Source of the DNA: Osmia lignaria lignaria
Lineage: Eukaryota > Arthropoda > Insecta > Hymenoptera > Megachilidae
DNA length: 64,000 nt
Direction: 5' to 3'
NCBI RefSeq assembly: GCF_051020975.1
Contig: NW_027478165.1
Span: forward strand, 5,548,001 to 5,612,000
Position 1 is the stretch's first letter. Every line of letters begins with the position of its first letter. The notes under the pieces were generated by a model. That model was not told where the DNA came from. It saw only the letters and a program-made list of their open reading frames with translations, and searched no databases. Shown here in pieces: positions 61,092 through 64,000 of the stretch. Made by a program: the position numbers and the translations under genes.

Positions 61092-63989
61092 GATCAGATG
61101 CGTAGTTCTCGAGATATATCAAGATATTTAAAAGTTCCGAAGCCGCACCAACATAATAGAGATACAGAAACACCGTGGCCCCTTTCTTTGAGATAACTTT
61201 GCACTATTGCGAGCTGCAAATGCCACTTCCAGCTTAGCTGTGCAGAAGAAGAACAACAAGAAGAAGAAATATCTCGAAATATGTCCGTCAGGCCCCTTCC
61301 CTTGAGATAAATCTGCATATATCTCGGAAACGAAGCGAGCTATGGCAAAATGTTAAGAGACCTTTTTTGTAGAGAATTATGTTTCCTACAATTCATGTTC
61401 TATGATATTTTTTGATCAGAAGCTTAGTTTTCGAGATATATCGAGATATTTAAAAGCTCCGAAGCCGCACCAACATAATAGAGATACAGAAACACCGTGG
61501 CCCCTTTCTTTGAGATAACTCTGCACTATTGCGAGCTGCAAATGCCACTTCCAGCTTAGCTGTGCAGAAGAAGAACAACAAGAAGAAGAAATATCTCGAA
61601 ATATGTCCGTCAGGCCCCTTCCCTTGAGATAAATCTGCACATATCTCGGAAACGAAGCGAGCTATGGCAAAATGTTAAGAGACCTTTTTTGTAGAGAATT
61701 AAGTTACCTACTTTTTATTTTCTATGATATTTTTTGATCAGATGCGTAGTTCTCGAGATATATCAAGATATTTAAAAGTTCCGAAGCCGCACCAACATAA
61801 TAGAGATACAGAAACACCGTGGCCCCATTCTTTGAGATAACTCTGCACTATTGCGAGCTGCAAATGCCACTTCCAGCTTAGCTGTGCAGAAGAAGAACAA
61901 CAAGAAGAAGAAATATCTCGAAATATGTCCGTCAGGCCCCTTCCCTTGAGATATATCTGCAAATATCTCGGAAACGAAACGAGCTATGGCAAAATCTTAA
62001 GAGACCTTTTTTGTAGAGAATTATGTTTCCTACAATTTATGTTCTATGCTATTTTTTGATCAGAAGCGTAGTTCTCGAGATATATCAAGATATTTAAAAG
62101 TTCCGAAACCGCACCAACATAATAGAGATACAGAAACACCGTGGCCCCTTTCTTTGAGATAACTCGGCACTATTGCGAGCTGGAAATGCCACTTCCAGTT
62201 TAGCTGTGCAGAAGAAGAACAACAAGAAGAAGAAATATCTCGAAATATGTCCGTCAGGCCCCTTCTCTTGAGATAGATCTGCAAATATCTCGGAAACGAA
62301 GCGAACTATGGCAAAATGTTAAGAGACCTTATTTGTAGAGAATTAAGTTTCCTACTTTTTATGTTCTATGATATTCTTTGATCAGATGCGTAGTTCTCGA
62401 GATATATCAAGATATTTAAAAGTTCCGAAGCCGCACCAACATAATAGAGATACAGAAACACCGTGGCCCCTTTCTTTGAGATAACTCTGCACTATTGCGA
62501 GCTGCAAATGCCACTTCCAGCTTAGCTGTGCAGAAGAAGAACAACAAGAAGAAGAAATCTCTCGAAATATGTCCGTCAGGCCACTTCCCTTGAGATAAAT
62601 CTGCATATATCTCGGAAACGAAGCGAGCTATGGCAAAATGTTAAGAGACCTTTTTTGTAGAGAATTATGTTTCCTACAATTTATGTTCTATGATATTTTT
62701 TGATCAGAAGCGTAGTTCTCGAGATATATCAAGATATTTAAAAGTTCCGAAACCGCACCAACATAATAGAGATACAGAAACACCGTGGCCCCTTTCTTTC
62801 AGATAACTCTGCACTATTGCGAGCTGGAAATGCCACTTCCAGTTTAGCTGTGCAGAAGAAGAACAACAACAAGAAGAAATATCTCGAAATATGTCCGTCA
62901 GGCCCCTTCCCTTGAGATAAATCTGCATATATCTCGGAAACGAAGCGAGCTATGGCAAAATGTTGAGAGACCTTTTTTGTAGAGAATTAAGTTTTCTACT
63001 TTTTATGTTCTATGATATTTTTTGATCAGAAGCGTAGTTTTCGAGATATATCGAGATATTTAAAAGTTCCGAAGCCGCACCAACATAATAGAGATACAGA
63101 AACACCGTGGCCCCTTTCTTTGAGATAACTCTGCACTATTGCGAGCTGCAAATGCCACTTCCAGCTTAGCTGTGCAGAAGAAGAACAACAAGAAGAAGAA
63201 ATATCTCGAAATATGTCCGTCAGGCCCCTTCCCTTGAGATAAATCTGCAAATATCTCGGAAACGAAGCGAGCTATGGCAAAATGTTAAGAGACCTTATTT
63301 GTAGAGAATTAAGTTTCCTACTTTTTATGTTCTATGATATTATTTGATCAGATGCGTAGTTCTCGCGATATATCAAGATATTTAAAAGTTCCGAAGCCGC
63401 ACCAACATAATAGAGATTCAGAAACACCGTTGCCCCTTTCTTTGAGATAACTCTGCACTAGTGCGAGCCGCAAATGCCACTTCCAGCTTAGCTGTGCAGA
63501 AGAAGAACAACAAGAAGAAGAAATATCTCGAAATATGTCCGTCAGGCCCCTTCCCTTGAGATATATCTGCAAATATCTCGGAAACAAAACGAGCTATGGC
63601 AAAATCTTAAGAGACCTTTTTTGTAGAGAATTATGTTTCCTACAATTTGTGTTCTATGATATTTTTTGATCAGAAGCGTAGTTCTCGAGATATATCAAGA
63701 TATTTAAAAGTTCCGAAACCGCACCAACATAATAGAGATACAGAAACACCGTGGCCCCTTTCTTTCAGATAACTCTGCACTATTGCGAGCTGCAAATGCC
63801 ACTTCCAGCTTAGCTGTGCAGAAGAAGAACAACAAGAAGAAGAAATATCTCGAAATATGTCCGTCAGGCCCCTTCCCTTGAGATAAATCTGCATATATCT
63901 CGGAAACGAATCGAGCTATGGCAAAATCTTAAGAGACCTTTTTTGTAGAGAATTATGTTTCCTACAATTTATGTTCTATGATATTTTTT

Positions 63990-64000
63990 GATCAGAAGCG
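63990..64000. repeat. Partial monomer at right edge
   Basis: These are the first 11 bases (GATCAGAAGCG) of the next monomer, with A at position 8 as in 59159-59169. The array clearly continues beyond the window. Confidence 0.9.

Larger units (their letters stand above)
54345..62717. repeat. 17-monomer (5475-bp) offset duplication
   Basis: Positions 54345-57242 (2898 bp) match 59820-62717, with no difference noticed and including the shared TTTAGGGTTC insertion. Boundaries are C54344/A59819 (GTTCTCG versus GTTATCG) and T57243/C62718. This is the longest near-identical pair in the window and one of the youngest-looking. Confidence 0.9.
1..64000. repeat. Satellite DNA array, 322-bp monomer, about 198.8 copies head-to-tail
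   Basis: The same 322-bp sequence recurs without interruption and always in the same orientation. The junction GATCAG appears at 234, 556, 878 and so on to 63990, which is exactly 198 periods despite three small length changes that cancel (-2, +1, +1). A hand count of one monomer gives 125 G+C of 322. Each monomer holds, in order: the TGATCA junction, a dyad-rich motif, a GC-richer middle, a GAA-rich purine tract, two ATATCTCG octamers and an AT-rich tail with T-runs. No unique DNA, transposon or gene interrupts it. A megabase-scale heterochromatic array in a eukaryote is the natural reading. A centromeric role is possible but not shown by the sequence. Confidence 0.98.
57810..64000. repeat. 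15-monomer (4831-bp) offset duplication reaching the window edge
   Basis: Positions 57810-59169 match 62641-64000 with one difference noticed (AACAACAAC versus AACAACAAG near 62870). It continues the 17-mer copy after loss, in the right copy, of two monomers (left copies at 57227 and 57549). The crossover lies between 62640 and 62718. The match runs off the end of the window. Confidence 0.88.

Noticed and set aside
236..63894. About 190 near-identical 71-79 codon open frames on the minus strand as a tandem gene family
   Set aside because: They are one reading frame of the monomer repeated by the satellite. Most lack ATG, several copies have in-frame stops, no known domain or signal is visible, and the variation does not look confined to third codon positions.
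1..64000. CRISPR array or bacterial repeat system
   Set aside because: There are no short repeats alternating with unique spacers and no cas-like genes. The unit is 322 bp with no unique sequence between copies.
1..64000. Transposon or retroelement tandem array
   Set aside because: There are no terminal inverted or long terminal repeats, target-site duplications or recognisable transposase or polymerase motifs. The unit is too short and non-coding.
54345..64000. Assembly error as the cause of the long identical copies
   Set aside because: It cannot be excluded without reads. However, the offsets are integral in monomers, the copies differ by a few substitutions, and the hybrids have coherent breakpoints, all of which fit biological unequal exchange better.

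Overview
The window is one uninterrupted tandem satellite DNA array. A 322-bp monomer (about 39% GC by hand count of one monomer) is repeated head-to-tail in a single orientation from the first base to the last. I count 198 complete monomers between 234 and 63989, plus a 233-bp partial at the left edge and an 11-bp partial at the right edge. Monomer boundaries are set arbitrarily at the GATCAG that follows the T-run. I see no gene, RNA gene, transposon, CRISPR array or unique sequence, and neither array edge is reached.

An array of this kind points to eukaryotic heterochromatin, centromeric or pericentromeric. CpG is close to its expected frequency (10-11 per monomer against about 12 expected), so the lineage probably lacks heavy CpG methylation. 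An invertebrate such as an insect would fit, but this is inference and I do not recognise the satellite or the species.

Length is almost rigid: 195 of 198 monomers are exactly 322 bp (the others are 320, 323 and 323). Substitutions fall into a few linked variant blocks. Two monomer classes differ at monomer positions 8, 17 and 30, inside or beside a dyad-rich motif. Further variants sit in the middle and 3' parts, and the blocks are shuffled between monomers.

There is no single higher-order repeat (HOR). From left to right there is a patchwork of local segmental duplications whose offsets are integer multiples of 322: 10-mer (1-9.07 kb), 3-mer (8.6-10.1 kb), 4-mer (10.3-13.0 kb), 2-mer (13.0-14.4 kb), 12-mer containing a 4-mer (14.9-20.7 kb), mixed monomers (20.7-25.3 kb), 5-mer then 4-mer (25.3-29.8 kb), 7-mer (30.0-34.7 kb), 8-, 13- and 2-mer (33.1-39.3 kb), 8-mer (38.8-42.7 kb), 7-mer (42.6-45.5 kb), 4-mer (45.8-48.4 kb), 3-mer (48.8-50.4 kb), 9- and 10-mer (50.2-56.4 kb), and 17- and 15-mer (54.3 kb to the right edge). 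Several hybrid monomers localise crossover junctions to intervals of tens of bases.

A 74-codon open frame recurs on the minus strand of nearly every monomer. I do not call it a gene: it usually lacks an ATG, is broken by stop codons in several copies, and follows from homogenisation of the repeat. All sequence comparisons were by eye, so 'identical' means no difference was noticed.
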